Assembly: GCA_003167495.1 (NCBI GenBank)
Contig: PMSX01000384.1
Span: forward strand, 6,088-70,087
Direction: 5' to 3'
Source of the DNA: Bryobacterales bacterium
GTDB lineage: Bacteria > Acidobacteriota > Terriglobia > Bryobacterales > Bryobacteraceae
DNA length: 64,000 bases
The translations under genes were made by a program, and so were the position numbers. This document shows, in pieces, positions 63,460 to 64,000 of this stretch (the stretch's first letter is position 1; the number at the start of each line of letters is the position of its first letter). The notes under the pieces were generated by a model. The model ran no database searches. It saw only the letters and a program-made list of their open reading frames with translations, and had not been told where the DNA came from.

Positions 63460-63873
63460 ATGTCCACGACTGCGTTCCACCATTTTCAGGTCACCGTTAC
63501 CGACATAGAAGAGTCGCGCACCTTTTATGGAGGCTTTCTTGGGCTCCCCGAATTGAAGCGACCGGAATTCCCTTTTCCTGGCGCATGGTTCGAACTGGCT
63601 AACGGCCAAGAGCTCCACATCGTTTGCGTGCCTAATCCGATCTGGCGCGCGCCCGCCGCAATGGAGATCTTCGAAACCCACATCGCACTTCGCGTCCCAA
63701 GTTTCCGCGGCGCGCTCGAAAAGCTTCATGCCGCCGGCTTTCACGAAGATCTCCCGGACGATCACCCCATGAAAATTGTGATCAAGCCCCATCCGCCCAC
63801 TGGCTATCCGCAGGTATATTTCTTCGACCCCGACCGGCATCTGCTTGAGTGGAACGCGGAAAGGCTTGACTGA
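63460..63873 (+). CDS. VOC (glyoxalase/dioxygenase-fold) protein
   Basis: Vicinal-oxygen-chelate protein of 137 residues. Two beta-alpha-beta-beta-beta modules are visible with metal ligands HHFQVTVTDIEES (N-terminal His), ELHIV, IALRV and FFDPDRHLLEWN (C-terminal Glu). Located 18 bases after the cupin gene. Confidence 0.88.
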   Translation: MSTTAFHHFQVTVTDIEESRTFYGGFLGLPELKRPEFPFPGAWFELANGQELHIVCVPNPIWRAPAAMEIFETHIALRVPSFRGALEKLHAAGFHEDLPDDHPMKIVIKPHPPTGYPQVYFFDPDRHLLEWNAERLD

Positions 63874-63899
63874 GACGAATTCTGTCGGAACGTGAGATT

Positions 63900-64000
63900 A
63901 TGTCCTACACTGTGCTTCGTCTCATCCGTCTGCTCACACCGGTTCTCGCCCTTCTCGCCATCATTTCCCCCGCCCAAGTCTTCAATACTCAAAACTTCTC
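63900..64000 (+). CDS. exported protein, N-terminal fragment (cut by window end)
   Basis: ATG at 63900 followed by a signal peptide: MSYTVLRLIRLLTPVLALLA and a likely cleavage after PAQV. Only 33 codons are inside the window, so the protein cannot be identified. It is on the same strand as the SDR/cupin/VOC cassette. Confidence 0.6.
   Translation, partial: MSYTVLRLIRLLTPVLALLAIISPAQVFNTQNF

Noticed and set aside
1-64000. CRISPR arrays, tRNA or rRNA genes, prophage or integrase genes
   Set aside because: None seen: no regularly spaced repeats, no cloverleaf sequence recognised, and no phage structural genes or intact transposase.

Overview
The window looks like chromosomal DNA of an acidobacterium, most likely a Bryobacter/Solibacter-type member. 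The supporting signs are a PadR regulator next to an 'acidobacterial duplicated orphan permease' (ADOP/MacB-FtsX), a hopanoid operon, a VWA protein of the acidobacterial secreted type, an OmpL-like beta-barrel porin and moderately high GC. This placement is inference from gene content; no rRNA or tRNA gene was found.

Layout. 1-5094 (minus): hopanoid operon ispH - shc - hpnA - hpnG - zinc alcohol dehydrogenase (cut by the window edge). 5095-6260: gene-poor stretch with a dispersed repeat, a frameshifted Cys-rich small gene and a well-formed promoter/operator for padR. 6279-10856: padR, ADOP permease, YceI, membrane protein. 11249-12232: OmpA-like protein. 12904-19707: a tightly coupled six-gene operon: ECF sigma factor, zinc-finger anti-sigma/FecR giant protein, and two ABC ATPase plus permease pairs. 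19692-26758: HldE-like kinase with a degenerate second domain, metallo-beta-lactamase-fold protein, NTF2-like protein, MFS transporter, OmpA protein, esterase and an orphan Flp pilin. 26795-30960: deacetylase/ATP-grasp pair, then a cytochrome b plus Tat-exported molybdopterin enzyme and DUF72. 31023-36307: VWA protein, frameshifted serine hydrolase, membrane dipeptidase with a small membrane protein, KDPG aldolase. 36320-44687: tripartite RND metal-type efflux operon, porin, phosphatase-like protein. 44688-46320: gene graveyard (ThuA-family pseudogene, TPR fragment). 46324-53854: a small NRPS locus (DUF6875 protein, truncated C-A-T-TE synthetase with a Cys nucleophile, CysE, stand-alone adenylation enzyme). 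53902-60258: ABC importer of the NitT/TauT type with an amidohydrolase and a RarA-C-like protein, divergent from a secreted nucleoside hydrolase. 60421-64000: winged-helix protein, then an oxidoreductase/SDR/cupin/VOC cassette and the start of an exported protein.

Candidates for undescribed systems: (1) the sigma/anti-sigma-FecR/dual-ABC operon, whose last permease carries an inserted SmpA/BamE-like domain; (2) the mini-NRPS locus; (3) the importer/deaminase/nucleoside-hydrolase locus; (4) the dehydrogenase at the end of the hopanoid operon as a possible side-chain reductase. Several genes here can only be read fully if they start at non-standard codons (CTG, perhaps ATC/ATA), and at least three loci are frameshifted. 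All calls were made by eye; no database search was run.
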